A stretch of DNA of 64,000 nucleotides from CAYFWF01 sp964346815 (GCA_964346815.1 CAYFWF010000047.1:5513-69512), one strand, 5' to 3'; counted from the stretch's first letter, positions 1 to 9,397 are shown. Program-made: numbers and translations. Notes: generated by a model not told the origin, from the sequence alone.

Positions 1-1
1 C

Positions 2-826
2 GATCTGGAAGTGAAAAATTCCGAAACAAAACTCAAACTCGCTCAAAGCGAAGTGGAAAGACTGCGTGCGCTGTATGAAAAAGAAGCAGTTCCCAAAAAG
101 AGACTGCTGGAAGCAGAAGCCGAACTGAATATCGCAGAGGCAAATTATAATAAAGCCATTAACAAGAAAGCGGCCTTCCAAAACATAAAGCTCCAGCCAG
201 GTTCTGATTCCCAAAGCCCCTATTATTATGTCCGGGCACCCATCGACGGAAAAATAGTCGACCTGACATACACGCTGGGGGAACAGATCAAAGCCGGCGA
301 CATCATCATGACTGTACTCGACGATTCGAAAGTCTGGCTCGACATTGCCGTCTTCGAAAACGATATCGCCAAAATCAAAGGCTCATCCGGCGGGTACTTT
401 ACGATGACAGATAAAAGCCAGACATTCAATTTAGCCCAATACGATGGAGAATTGTTCTTTTTTGGTACAGTCATAGATGAGAGCACAAGAACGATCTCCG
501 TCATTTATGAGTTATCGAATCCGTCCAGCGAATTTTTGGTCGGCTCGTTCATCACCGCGCACCTGAATACGGCCGAGAACATTCAGACGATAAGCATCCC
601 CAAGTCTGCCATATTTGACTCCGGAGGAAAAAAAGTCTGCTTTGTTCAGATCGGAGGGGAATCCTTTGAAAAGAGGGTCATTGAGCTGGGAATCGAAGGC
701 CAAGACCATTTTCAAGTCCTCAACGGCCTTCAATCAGGAGAAAAAATCGTTGTTAAGGGAGGGTATGCCATTAAATTAGCAGCAGAGTCTTCCAGCAAAG
801 ATGTGGGAGAAGGACATTATCATTAA
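2..826 (+). CDS. RND efflux periplasmic adaptor subunit (partial, 5' end outside window)
   Basis: The reading frame is open from the first bases, so the N-terminus lies outside the window. The visible part starts in the alpha-helical hairpin (Glu/Lys-rich coiled coil, first ~55 residues). It continues into the lipoyl half-motif (YYYVRAPIDGKIVDL), the beta-barrel domain and the membrane-proximal domain. This order is typical of HlyD/CusB/AcrA-family adaptors that join an inner-membrane RND pump to an outer-membrane channel. The C-terminus ends GEGHYH, which could contact metal (inference). The RND pump follows after 16 bp, so the two are almost certainly co-transcribed. No outer-membrane TolC-like gene is visible here; it may lie upstream. 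Confidence 0.9.
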   Translation, partial: DLEVKNSETKLKLAQSEVERLRALYEKEAVPKKRLLEAEAELNIAEANYNKAINKKAAFQNIKLQPGSDSQSPYYYVRAPIDGKIVDLTYTLGEQIKAGDIIMTVLDDSKVWLDIAVFENDIAKIKGSSGGYFTMTDKSQTFNLAQYDGELFFFGTVIDESTRTISVIYELSNPSSEFLVGSFITAHLNTAENIQTISIPKSAIFDSGGKKVCFVQIGGESFEKRVIELGIEGQDHFQVLNGLQSGEKIVVKGGYAIKLAAESSSKDVGEGHYH

Positions 827-842
827 ATAACAAAGAGGCAAC

Positions 843-3800
843 ATGCTTAGCAAAATCATAAATTGGTCCTTATCGAACAGAGCGATCGTCATTTATTTGA
901 CAGCATTGCTGTTGATCCTGGGAGTTTACATAACATCCCGGATTCCGGTAGATGTTTTCCCTGATCTGACCGCTCCCACGGTCACGATTCTCACCGAAGC
1001 TCACGGAATGGCGCCGGAAGAAATTGAAATATTGATCAGCTTTCCGATCGAATCGGCCCTCAACGGGGCGGCAAACGTAAGAAGGGTACGATCCATATCA
1101 GCCATCGGATTATCTATCGTCTGGGTTGAGTTTGATTGGGGAATGGATATATACAATGCGCGCCAGATAGTCAACGAAAAACTTCAACAGGTCGCAGCCC
1201 AACTTCCCCCTGAAAGCGATCCTCCTTTCATGGCACCTATCTCGTCGTTGATGGGAGAGATTTATTTGGTCGGACTCACAGGAGAAAAGGCCTCTCTTAT
1301 GGAGCTGCGATCAATCGCTGATTGGGAGATAAGACGGCGCCTCCTCTCGGTCCGTGGCGTATCACAGGTCATTCCCATTGGAGGAGACGTCAGACAATAT
1401 CACGTCACCGTCGATCCCTTAAAAGCCAAGGAATACGGAATCTCTCTTCAGAAAATCGATGCGGCAATCGAGCAATCCAACGAAAACTCTGCCAGCGGCT
1501 TCACCGTTCAGTCAGGCATGGAATACATCATCAGAGGGCTGGGAAGGATACAGGCTTTGGAGGACCTAAAGAATTCTGTGGTTACGATAATAGAATCCAA
1601 GCCTATTCTCTTGAAACACATAGCCGAAGTATCTATAGGTCCAAAAATTATCCGTGGGACTGCTTCGATCAATAAACAACCTTCGGTTATCGTGTCAATC
1701 ATGAAGCAGCCAGATGTCAACACCCTGGAATTAACCAGAGAGATTGAGGATGTTCTCGCGGACATTCAATCGAAACTTCCTTCGAACATCCAGATCAACA
1801 CAGAAATCTTCAAACAGTCTGATTTTATCAATGTCGCCGTCTCCAACGTTTTTCATGCCATAAGAGATGGAGCCATTTTGGTTGTGATCATTCTTTTCCT
1901 ATTCCTGCTCAACTTCCGGACCACTTTCATCGCTTCCCTGGCCATTCCTCTCTCATTGCTCATCACGGTAATCGTCATGAAGCTGGCAAATATCACGATC
2001 AACACCATGACCCTGGGAGGGATGGCTATCGCAGTGGGGATATTGGTTGACGATGCCATAGTCGATATCGAAAACGTATTCAGGCGGTTGAAACAGAACA
2101 TGCACCTACCCGAGGAAAAGAAAAAAAGCATCTTCCAGGTAGTCTACCAAGCTTCAAATGAAATCCGGCACCCGATCCTGTTCGCCACTCTCATCATCAT
2201 CCTGGTATTCGCCCCGCTTTTTTTTCTCAGCGGTTTTGAAGGCAGGTTGTTGAGACCTCTTGGATTGACATACATCCTCTCCATTTTTGCCTCCTTGATC
2301 GTGGCCGTGACCGTGACTCCTGTCCTGAGTTATTATCTCCTCCCCAGCCTGAAAATTCTCAAACGGGAAGGCGATACGCCAGTCGTTCGATATTTAAAGG
2401 CACTTTACAAGCCAATCCTTCAAAAAGTTCTCAAGCACCCAAAATCAGTGCTTATCGTGGCCTTTTCTCTGGTTGTCGTATCTATCGGTGTCATTCCCTT
2501 TTTGGGAAGGAGCTTCCTCCCGAGTTTTAACGAAGGAACTCTCACTTTGAGTGTGAATACAGCTCCTGGAACGTCGCTTTCCGAATCCGACAAAATCGGC
2601 AGCATGGTGGAGACAATCCTTCTCGAGCAGCCAGAGGTTTCATCTACAGCCCGAAGAACAGGTCGAGCCGAACTCGACGAACATGCCCAAGAGGTCACAG
2701 GAGCGGAAGTGGATGTCAGACTGACCATGAAAGACCGCAGCAAAGCGGATTTTTTGGCTGAGCTGAGGAGACAGCTCTCTTTGGTTCCAGGCACTTTTAT
2801 CGGTATCGGGCAACCGATCTCCCATCGCATCGATCATCTTCTTTCCGGCACGAAGTCACAAATCGCAGTAAAGATTTTCGGGCCAGATATATACATGTTA
2901 CGGACCTTAGGAAACAGCGTCAAGGACCTCATGGAAGATATCGACGGAGTTGTCGATCTCGCCATCGAACAGCAGCATGAAATCCCCCAAATCCAAATAA
3001 AGTTCAACCGCATCAATATGGCAAGGTTCGGTTTAAGGACACATGAAGTCGCGGAAAATATCGAGATAGCCTTTCAAGGAAAAATCGTTTCCCAGATCCT
3101 GGAAGGACAGCGCTCATTCGACGTTGTGTTGAGATACGGAGAAGAATTCAGGAAAGATATCGAGTCGATCAAAAGAACCCTTATAGATACACCCTTAGGG
3201 GAAAAAGTGCCTTTGCTACAAGTGGCTGATATCCGATATGAAAATGGGCCCAACTTCATAAGCCGTGAAGATGTTCAGAGAAAAATAGTCGTCCACTGCA
3301 ACGTAGCAGGAAAAGACCTCAAGAGTGTTATAGACGCCATCGAATCGAAAATTGCAGAAAGCATCGTCATCCCTCCGGATTATTACATCTCATTCGGAGG
3401 ACAATTCGAAAGCGAAGAAAAAGCTTCGAGGATCATCCTTCTGGTGAGTCTGCTCTCCTTGTTAAGCATTTTCGTTCTGCTTTCGATCTCCTATCACTCC
3501 ATCAAATCAGCGATGCTGATCATTATCAACCTACCCCTGGCTCTAATTGGAGGGATTGTAGCTGTGCTGCTTTCAGGGGGAACTCTGAGTATTCCTTCTC
3601 TTGTTGGTTTCGTTACCCTCATCGGGATAGCCACCAGAAACGGAATCATGCTGATCTCGCATTACAACCATCTCATAGAGGAAGAACAAAAGTCCCTGGA
3701 CGAAGCGGTTATGCAGGGATCTCTGGAACGGTTGATCCCTATTCTCATGACAGCTCTGACAACGAGTCTCGCTCTTATACCCTTAGCAATTAGAGGAACC

Positions 3801-3932
3801 GCGCCCGGTAATGAAATTCAATCTCCCATGGCCATTGTCATTTTAGGCGGGCTAGTGACCGCGACATTTCTCAACATGATCGTCATGCCGGTTTTGTTTC
3901 ACAGATATTTCAAAGAGAGGGCTAAGGCATAA
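843..3932 (+). CDS. Efflux RND transporter permease, heavy-metal (CusA/CzcA-like) type
   Basis: At 1029 residues this is full length for an RND pump. The N-terminus has the usual first helix followed by RIPVDVFPDLTAPTVTI, typical of the family. Two sets of transmembrane helices surround two large periplasmic loops. In the fourth helix (about residues 395-415) the sequence is ILVDDAIVDIENVFRR. Its acidic pattern matches the proton-relay motif of the heavy-metal-efflux branch better than that of drug pumps. It would export metal ions or small molecules with the adaptor encoded 16 bp upstream, driven by proton motive force. The substrate cannot be read from sequence; the DUF4198 gene just downstream favours a metal. 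Confidence 0.93.
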   Translation: MLSKIINWSLSNRAIVIYLTALLLILGVYITSRIPVDVFPDLTAPTVTILTEAHGMAPEEIEILISFPIESALNGAANVRRVRSISAIGLSIVWVEFDWGMDIYNARQIVNEKLQQVAAQLPPESDPPFMAPISSLMGEIYLVGLTGEKASLMELRSIADWEIRRRLLSVRGVSQVIPIGGDVRQYHVTVDPLKAKEYGISLQKIDAAIEQSNENSASGFTVQSGMEYIIRGLGRIQALEDLKNSVVTIIESKPILLKHIAEVSIGPKIIRGTASINKQPSVIVSIMKQPDVNTLELTREIEDVLADIQSKLPSNIQINTEIFKQSDFINVAVSNVFHAIRDGAILVVIILFLFLLNFRTTFIASLAIPLSLLITVIVMKLANITINTMTLGGMAIAVGILVDDAIVDIENVFRRLKQNMHLPEEKKKSIFQVVYQASNEIRHPILFATLIIILVFAPLFFLSGFEGRLLRPLGLTYILSIFASLIVAVTVTPVLSYYLLPSLKILKREGDTPVVRYLKALYKPILQKVLKHPKSVLIVAFSLVVVSIGVIPFLGRSFLPSFNEGTLTLSVNTAPGTSLSESDKIGSMVETILLEQPEVSSTARRTGRAELDEHAQEVTGAEVDVRLTMKDRSKADFLAELRRQLSLVPGTFIGIGQPISHRIDHLLSGTKSQIAVKIFGPDIYMLRTLGNSVKDLMEDIDGVVDLAIEQQHEIPQIQIKFNRINMARFGLRTHEVAENIEIAFQGKIVSQILEGQRSFDVVLRYGEEFRKDIESIKRTLIDTPLGEKVPLLQVADIRYENGPNFISREDVQRKIVVHCNVAGKDLKSVIDAIESKIAESIVIPPDYYISFGGQFESEEKASRIILLVSLLSLLSIFVLLSISYHSIKSAMLIIINLPLALIGGIVAVLLSGGTLSIPSLVGFVTLIGIATRNGIMLISHYNHLIEEEQKSLDEAVMQGSLERLIPILMTALTTSLALIPLAIRGTAPGNEIQSPMAIVILGGLVTATFLNMIVMPVLFHRYFKERAKA

Positions 3933-3964
3933 CCTGCAAAATGTATAATAATATGGAGGATAAA

Positions 3965-4798
3965 ATGAGAAAAATTGGTTTGACTTTAATGGCTATTATT
4001 TTTTTGTTTGCTGTTTCTGTCACAATTCTTGCTCATGATTTTTGGCTTGTCCCTAAAAAATTCAGGATTTCCCCAGGTGATTCGTTGATTATTCTGGCCA
4101 ATACGGGAATGGATTTCCCGAACAGCCTCAGTGCAGTAACCCCAGATAGAATCGACCAGTTTGTACTTGCAGGGGAATCAACAAAAGAGAATATTACAGA
4201 ATTTACTGTCGAGGGGAACTCTCTTGCTGCGAATTGCTCTTTCGGAAAACCTGGGACTTTTGTCATCGCGGCGGCTTTGAAGCCCAACGAGATCAAATTG
4301 ACAGGGAAAGAATTCAACGAGTACCTGCTTGCCGATGGCCTTCCCAACATTTATGAGCTCAGGAAAAAAGAAGGAATCCTCCATAAAGACGCTGTCGAGT
4401 ATTATTCCAAATATCCCAAGACAATTATCCAAGTCGGAAACAAAATTGACGATTCCCCGACAAAACCAATAGGCCTTCCCATCGAAATCGTCCCAAAGGT
4501 CAATCCTTATAAATTAAACAAAGGAGATGAGCTGGAAGTTTTGGTGCTTTTCCAAGGGAAGCCGCTTCCGAATGCGGAAATTGCGTGGAGTTACCCAGGA
4601 CGGGGGGAAGAGTTTGCCGGCTCAGCAAAAACAGATGAATCAGGACAGGCATCTATTCCTTTGATAAAAGCCGGGCCATATGTCATCAGGCTCACTCATA
4701 TGGAATGGGTCAAAAAACCGACACGTGAATGGGAGAGCTATTGGACTTCTCTGACCTTCGAGGTTATATCTAACAATAATTCTCAATCCCAAAACTGA
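3965..4798 (+). CDS. DUF4198 (NikM-like) periplasmic protein
   Basis: I chose the ATG at 3965 because a GGAGG ribosome site (3955-3959) sits five bases before it; the in-frame ATG at 3941 has none. The protein begins with a signal peptide (KIGLTLMAIIFLFAVSVTILA) followed by HDFWLVP, the N-terminal signature of DUF4198 proteins. Two Ig-like beta domains follow, the second (about residues 160-270) with PLPNAEIAWSYPG and TDESGQASIPL. Family members sit near nickel, cobalt or copper transport genes, and this one lies 32 bp after an RND pump. Cleavage between Ala and His would leave an N-terminal histidine, a possible metal ligand (inference). The exact role is unknown. Confidence 0.85.
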   Translation: MRKIGLTLMAIIFLFAVSVTILAHDFWLVPKKFRISPGDSLIILANTGMDFPNSLSAVTPDRIDQFVLAGESTKENITEFTVEGNSLAANCSFGKPGTFVIAAALKPNEIKLTGKEFNEYLLADGLPNIYELRKKEGILHKDAVEYYSKYPKTIIQVGNKIDDSPTKPIGLPIEIVPKVNPYKLNKGDELEVLVLFQGKPLPNAEIAWSYPGRGEEFAGSAKTDESGQASIPLIKAGPYVIRLTHMEWVKKPTREWESYWTSLTFEVISNNNSQSQN

Positions 4799-4838
4799 GA
4801 CCAAAATTTGAGGATCGTTTTAATTCCAGAAAATAAAT

Positions 4839-6026
4839 TCACTCCTGGTGGCTATTCTCAGGAATTCGTTTCAGAAGATCATCCAAAAGTTTTTTAGCTT
4901 CTTCATTATCCGGTTCCAACTCCAGTGCTTTTTTTATACTCTGAATACTCAGATCAACCTTGTTCAACTGAACATATGCTTTACCTAAGTTAACGAAGCC
5001 ATTTGCAGACTTTGAGTAAATGGATACAAAATATGTATAAAGTTCAACTGATTGTTGAGATTCATTGTTTCCCAAATACCTTTGGCCGACGGTGTTAAGG
5101 ATGTCAGGAGGGGGAAGGACTTTGAATCCGAACCGTTTCGTTAAGGTCTCATAGTGCTTTTTTATGAAATCCAAGGTTCCACTCCTGAAGAATTCTAGCT
5201 CTGGAATCCACCCTGAAAAGAGATTCATCAATCCTTGATAAAATCCCTTTATGGGAACGTGTCCCTCACCCTCAAATATGTCAGAGTCCCACTTAAGTCC
5301 CAGATTTTCCTTATTATGGAGCAGGGCGTCGAATTTTCTTATTCCTTCATGAAGTTCTTCAGGTTCATTTCCTCCTCCTGAAAAGTACAGGTATTTATGG
5401 GACAGCAATTCGCCAGGAATTTCATCCAATCGATCGGATAAAAATTGTAGTCGCTCTTCGTTTTGAAGGACCGGACTGGATGCGATAAAGGCGGAAAACA
5501 TAGCGGGATCCTTGAGGAGAATATAGGCTGTAAAAAAGCCAGCCAAGGAATGTCCAACCAGAATCCTGTACTCATGGATCCGGTATTTTTTCTCGAGGTG
5601 GACAAACAATTCCTTTTTGAGAAAACAAATGAACTTTTCAGAATCCTTGATTGCCTGTGGATCGCTTGTCCTGCATGGATCCAGATCCCTCCTTCTGTCT
5701 GTATTGGGAATCCCCACAACGATCATTTGGGGGAGATAGTTGGGGGATATCATGTCCACAATACTCACACAGTACCGAAATGCCCAATCGCCATCGAGGA
5801 CAAGCATAAGAGGATAGGACCCGTCTGAGCTTTCAAAATTATCCGGAAGATAGATCTCCAACGGCCGCCATTCACCTAAGATCTTAGAGAAAATTTGAGT
5901 TCTGTGTCCAATGATAATATTCTCGTCAATCTCTTTTTTTTGCGTATTTTGCATGGATTGAGCTGGAAAAATTTGTATCATACAAAGTACAAAAAAAAGA
6001 AAAACAAGACACATTTTTGAGTTCAT
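4839..6026 (-). CDS. Secreted esterase (IroE/Fes-like alpha/beta hydrolase) with C-terminal TPR
   Basis: The start is the ATG at 6026, preceded eight bases upstream by a GGAG site; the GTG nine bases further up overlaps that site. A signal peptide covers the first ~25 residues. The body is a PF00756-type esterase. It has a nucleophile elbow GHSLAG (Ser about residue 160) and a late histidine in EGEGHVPIKG (about residue 255), so the catalytic residues look intact. The last ~80 residues carry a tetratricopeptide repeat (SANGFVNLGKAYVQLNKV, ALELEPDNEEAKKLL). Family members cleave esters of siderophores, feruloyl groups or other acyl groups. The substrate here is unknown. It is transcribed toward the DUF4198 gene. 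Confidence 0.85.
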   Translation of the reverse strand: MNSKMCLVFLFFVLCMIQIFPAQSMQNTQKKEIDENIIIGHRTQIFSKILGEWRPLEIYLPDNFESSDGSYPLMLVLDGDWAFRYCVSIVDMISPNYLPQMIVVGIPNTDRRRDLDPCRTSDPQAIKDSEKFICFLKKELFVHLEKKYRIHEYRILVGHSLAGFFTAYILLKDPAMFSAFIASSPVLQNEERLQFLSDRLDEIPGELLSHKYLYFSGGGNEPEELHEGIRKFDALLHNKENLGLKWDSDIFEGEGHVPIKGFYQGLMNLFSGWIPELEFFRSGTLDFIKKHYETLTKRFGFKVLPPPDILNTVGQRYLGNNESQQSVELYTYFVSIYSKSANGFVNLGKAYVQLNKVDLSIQSIKKALELEPDNEEAKKLLDDLLKRIPENSHQE

Positions 6027-6297
6027 AATTATCACTCCACTTTCTAATTTTGACCAATATTATTTATTTAAATATTATCACCGTCTCCCAGAAATCGCCA
6101 ATTTCTCCTTTAAAGAAGTAAGAATATATTCATTTTGACTCGATAATCTCCCTGTGTTACATACTACAAGAATAGCAACTATGCAGATGTTCATGTTCTA
6201 TGTGAAATCTTGGAAACAAACAGGATAGATACTTATAGGAAAAATAATTGTTGAGCGTAATATTTAAAAATTAAACTCAAAAGTAGGGAAAGGGCAA

Positions 6298-6918
6298 ATG
6301 AAAAGCAAAGGCATATCAATTTTAACAGGGCTGATTTTTATTCTCATTTTTAGTCTAAACGGACAAGAAATGCCGCAGAACTGGAAAGCCAAAACACTTT
6401 GGGAGAGCATTGAAAAGATTCAGAGAGTAATAGTTGGCGATATCGATCCAAATCATAAAGGAGACGAAATCATTTCAGTAACTCAGAAGGGTGAAGTCGT
6501 CTATACGCTCGAATCCCCTGATGGATGGGTAAACGATATTCTCTGGGTTGACACGGCCTCTCTAACAGGAGCAGCAATAGGTGAATTGGATACTGGTCAC
6601 CCAGGCAGAGAGGTTATCGTGGGAGGCGCGAGGGGAGTTTCAGAGGAAATATACAGGGACAAAGACGGCCTGCGAGGTGTGGCAGTTGCAGATATCCAGC
6701 CAGATATCCCGGGTAATGAAGTGGCTATCTTCGGCTATGCGAAAGATATCATTATGATTTATCCAAAAAACGGCGAGTGGGTGACAGAGACTCTGTGGAC
6801 TGATTCAGACCGTGCGCACAGCCTTTCCTGTGGAAACTTTTCACCCTCTACATCCTGGCAGGAATGCGTGGTAGGAGGCTATTCAAAAAAGGTCACTGGA
6901 ATCTTCTACAAAAAATGA
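6298..6918 (+). CDS. Secreted FG-GAP/VCBS-like beta-propeller protein, function unknown
   Basis: This 206-residue protein has a signal peptide (GISILTGLIFILIFSLNG) and no other membrane segment. It contains at least three repeats of about 45-50 residues, each with a Gly-Asp-Ile/Leu-Asp-x(3)-Gly core: VGDIDPNHKGDEIISV, IGELDTGHPGREVIVGG and VADIQPDIPGNEVAIFG. This pattern is typical of FG-GAP/VCBS blades, but it is short for a complete propeller. An AGGGAAAGGG stretch just upstream may serve as the ribosome site. Its stop codon overlaps the ATG of the next gene (ATGA), so the two are translationally coupled. Confidence 0.7.
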   Translation: MKSKGISILTGLIFILIFSLNGQEMPQNWKAKTLWESIEKIQRVIVGDIDPNHKGDEIISVTQKGEVVYTLESPDGWVNDILWVDTASLTGAAIGELDTGHPGREVIVGGARGVSEEIYRDKDGLRGVAVADIQPDIPGNEVAIFGYAKDIIMIYPKNGEWVTETLWTDSDRAHSLSCGNFSPSTSWQECVVGGYSKKVTGIFYKK

Positions 6919-8492
6919 GAATCCCCTCTTCTCTTAAAGGCGAAGTGAAGAAAGTAATCTTAGGACTGTTTTTTATCAATCTGATGATAGCGAGTTTTGC
7001 CCTAGAGAGCAGAGGAGCTGAGGTTAGAAAAACTCCGGCCATAAAGATCTCCTCGCCTGTTAAAATCGATGGGAATTTGAGCGATGAGGCGTGGGAAAAT
7101 ATAGATCCTATAAGAGACTTCATCCAATTTTCCCCGTTCCATGGCGAACCATCCCCTCTGAAAACAGAAGTTAGGATTGCCTATGACGACGAATCGATAT
7201 ACTGTGGCTTTTACTGCATTGACCTTGATCCTGAGAAGATCTCCGCCAGCATCACCAAAAGAGATGCGGAATTCGAACAGGATGATACAGTTATCGTTAT
7301 GCTCGATACTTTCAACGACAATCGCACATGCTATCTATTTGCAACCAATCTTCTGGGGACACAATTCGATGGCAAGGTCGCGGATAACGGACGCTCAGAG
7401 GACGATAGCTGGGATGAATCTTGGCAGTCAGCAGCTCAGCGAGTGGAGGATGGATGGATTGCAGAAATCGCTATACCCTTTTCCATTCTCAAGTTTAAAA
7501 GCGGAGAAGGCAGGATATGGGGGCTTAATATCGGAAGAAACTATCCCCGAACTCTCGAGACAAGCTTTTGGGTCGGCCCTCTCGAAAAGGAGAATCGTGT
7601 ATCCCAGTTTGGAAAATTGGTGGACCTTGATCTTCAGCCTAAAGGAAAAAGACTGACAATCATGCCCTATGGTCTCTCTCAAGTTCAGGAAGACAAGAAA
7701 TGGGAAGGAAAGGCAGGAATTGATTTTCGTTATCCATTCACCTCAAACCTAGGAGCGGATATCACCATCAATCCTGACTTTGCCACTGTAGAAGCCGATG
7801 TAGAACAGATCAATCTTACGCGTTTTGAACTCCGCATCTCCGAAAAGCGGCCTTTTTTTCTGGAAGGATCTGAATATTTTAGAACTCGTATCAATCAATT
7901 CTACTCACGCCGCATCGGTGACATACCGTGGGGGGCAAAACTGACAGGCAAAATTGGCGGCTGGAATATAGCCCTCATCAACGCTCAGTCAGATCCTGCT
8001 TCAACTGGAGCAATTCCCGAAAGCGAGGAAAAAAAAGCACTCTACAGCGTATTCCGCACCCAGAGGGATATATTTGGAAACTCTAATATCGGTCTCATCT
8101 TTGCTAACAGAGCATACAAAGGAGAAAACAGCGGCTCAATAGGAATAGATACGACTCTCTTTTTTACAAGAACTTTAGGAATGACTGCACAATTTGTTAA
8201 GAGTCATGGTCCCGTTAAAGACGGTACCTGGGCCTGGTTTATTCGACCCGCATTTGACAGCGCAACAGGCCATTTCCATATTCGGTACTCCCACTGGGGC
8301 GAAGGATTGATGGAGAATATGAACTCAATTGCTTATATCCGAGATGACGACCGAAAGGAAATAGACTCCAATCTCTCTAAAACTTTCTGGATAAGAAAAG
8401 GTTGGTTTGAGCGCATCCAATTTACGACAAACTACAATCGATACTGGAGCCAGGAAGGAGTCCTGAGGAGCTGGGATTCGAGTTCACGATAA
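6915..8492 (+). CDS. CBM9/DUF5916-family outer-membrane protein, truncated by an in-frame stop
   Basis: The start at 6915 overlaps the previous stop (ATGA); an in-frame ATG at 6864 lies inside the upstream gene and is less likely. A signal peptide is followed by a CBM9-like N-terminal domain (IKIDGNLSDEAWENIDPI, then a run typical of the family to about residue 210). A DUF5916 beta-barrel follows, with NPDFATVEADVEQINLTRFE and EKRPFFLEGSEYF, the hallmark of this family. The TAA at 8490-8492 stops it early. The same frame reads on with family-like sequence, and the likely true barrel end lies at 8793 in another frame. Either it is a pseudogene, or only a truncated protein is made. Confidence 0.8.
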   Translation: MRIPSSLKGEVKKVILGLFFINLMIASFALESRGAEVRKTPAIKISSPVKIDGNLSDEAWENIDPIRDFIQFSPFHGEPSPLKTEVRIAYDDESIYCGFYCIDLDPEKISASITKRDAEFEQDDTVIVMLDTFNDNRTCYLFATNLLGTQFDGKVADNGRSEDDSWDESWQSAAQRVEDGWIAEIAIPFSILKFKSGEGRIWGLNIGRNYPRTLETSFWVGPLEKENRVSQFGKLVDLDLQPKGKRLTIMPYGLSQVQEDKKWEGKAGIDFRYPFTSNLGADITINPDFATVEADVEQINLTRFELRISEKRPFFLEGSEYFRTRINQFYSRRIGDIPWGAKLTGKIGGWNIALINAQSDPASTGAIPESEEKKALYSVFRTQRDIFGNSNIGLIFANRAYKGENSGSIGIDTTLFFTRTLGMTAQFVKSHGPVKDGTWAWFIRPAFDSATGHFHIRYSHWGEGLMENMNSIAYIRDDDRKEIDSNLSKTFWIRKGWFERIQFTTNYNRYWSQEGVLRSWDSSSR

Positions 8493-8793
8493 TCCCCCAC
8501 ACTGACAAACAAGTGGGAAATCAGGTTGAATCACGACGAGGATTTCAAGCGCTATGAAAAAGATTTCCGCAACCGTGAAACGAGCTTGAGTATCGGCTAC
8601 GACACCAGAACGGGAAGGTCTTTTTCCAAACCAATTCTGTTATTGACAAAAAAATGTTCAGGTTGTCTTCGTATGGCGATTTCTCCCGCCTTTTGGCTCT
8701 CTTCAGATTGCTTATCAAAGAGGCACATCAGGGTTCGGCACAAAATCAGATCAAGGGCATACATTATTTACTAAGCTATCCTGGGTATTCTAA
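8493..8793 (+). pseudogene. Decayed C-terminal barrel of the DUF5916 gene
   Basis: After the TAA at 8490 the same frame continues as SPTLTNKWEIRLNHDEDFKR and IGYDTRTGRSFS, barrel-strand-like sequence with no start of its own. The likely continuation then shifts frame twice. One frame gives NSVIDKKMFRLSSYGDF, and another gives QIAYQRGTSGFGTKSDQGHT and LFTKLSWVF, stopping at 8791-8793. A terminal aromatic Phe is typical of outer-membrane barrels. One stop and two frameshifts within 300 bases point to decay; sequencing or assembly error is the alternative. Confidence 0.6.
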
Positions 8794-9106
8794 AGACCGA
8801 AGAAAAATACTGGCTTTTTTTCCATTTAAACTTTACATGCATAAAAAGTCTTATACCTTACATCGAAATACAAAAATCCTTAAACGCTCCATAGGAACAA
8901 GGTAAATGTCCTATTTCCGCTCTCATTTTTTTCCGTCAAGTCTACTCACCAGCAGAAGTCACGGGATTAAATCCTATGACTCCTAGTTTAATTCCAGGGA
9001 CTTCTCAGGGACAAAAACATGACAAAATAGACCAAAACTGATTGTTTACCCTTGTTTTCGTCTATTTGCCGTGGTGACATTAAATATTATGTTTTCAAAG
9101 GATTAG
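8794..9106. other. Intergenic stretch with no recognisable gene
   Basis: No convincing coding signal, RNA gene or long inverted repeat was seen here. The short open frames have no ribosome site and no family resemblance. It lies between a decayed gene and a split tRNA, so it may be old remnant DNA (inference). Confidence 0.5.
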
Positions 9107-9382
9107 TGCCGAGGTCCGGACTCGAACTGGTACGCAGGCTCACTTACGAGCGATTTTAAGTCCCCTGTTCCATCAAAAATCCACCGTGTCCTTCTTGTGT
9201 CCCTCTTCTGCACAGGAGTATGCAGACTATACAGATAATTGGGAAAATACACATCTCCCTATTTTTCCAAAATCTGCTGATTTTTCAGTAAGTTACTGGC
9301 TTTTAATGCTTTACAGAAAAACTCGAATTCTCTTTCCTGATGATTTTAAGTCCCTTGCGTCTACCAATTCCGCCACCCCGGC
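9107..9382 (-). pseudogene. tRNA-Leu(UAA) gene interrupted by a 190-bp insertion
   Basis: On the minus strand, 9382 down to 9342 reads as the 5' half of tRNA-Leu: acceptor GCCGGGG, D-arm GCGGAATTGGTAGACGC, then GGGACTTAAAATC with anticodon TAA. The matching 3' half (variable arm, TTCGAGT loop, acceptor CCTCGGC plus A) lies at 9152-9107. Its acceptor pairs with the 5' half, with one G-U. Between them is about 190 bp bounded by a direct copy of GGGACTTAAAATC (plus strand 9152-9164 and 9342-9354). The T-stem and anticodon stem of the joined halves each have mismatches, which fits decay. The bounds do not fit a group I intron. Confidence 0.65.
9152..9354. repeat. Insertion inside tRNA-Leu flanked by 13-bp direct repeats (possible att scar)
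   Basis: The 13-bp sequence GATTTTAAGTCCC occurs at 9152-9164 and 9342-9354, exactly at the anticodon arm. The interior has two tandem-like copies of a TGTCCTTCTTG / TGTCCCTCTTC unit (about 9187-9210), which could be integrase arm sites. It also has a T-arm-like stretch on the minus strand (GAGAA-TTCGAGT-TTTTC). Tyrosine integrases commonly use tRNA anticodon arms. A remnant of an integrated element is the best reading, but no integrase gene is present. Confidence 0.5.
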
Positions 9383-9397
9383 ATACCAAGTGAGGGG

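Noticed and set aside
9107..9382. Group I intron in tRNA-Leu(UAA), as known in cyanobacteria
   Set aside because: The insert is only 190 bp. No choice of boundary within the repeated 13 bases gives an exon ending in U together with an intron ending in G, and no P7-type core was seen.
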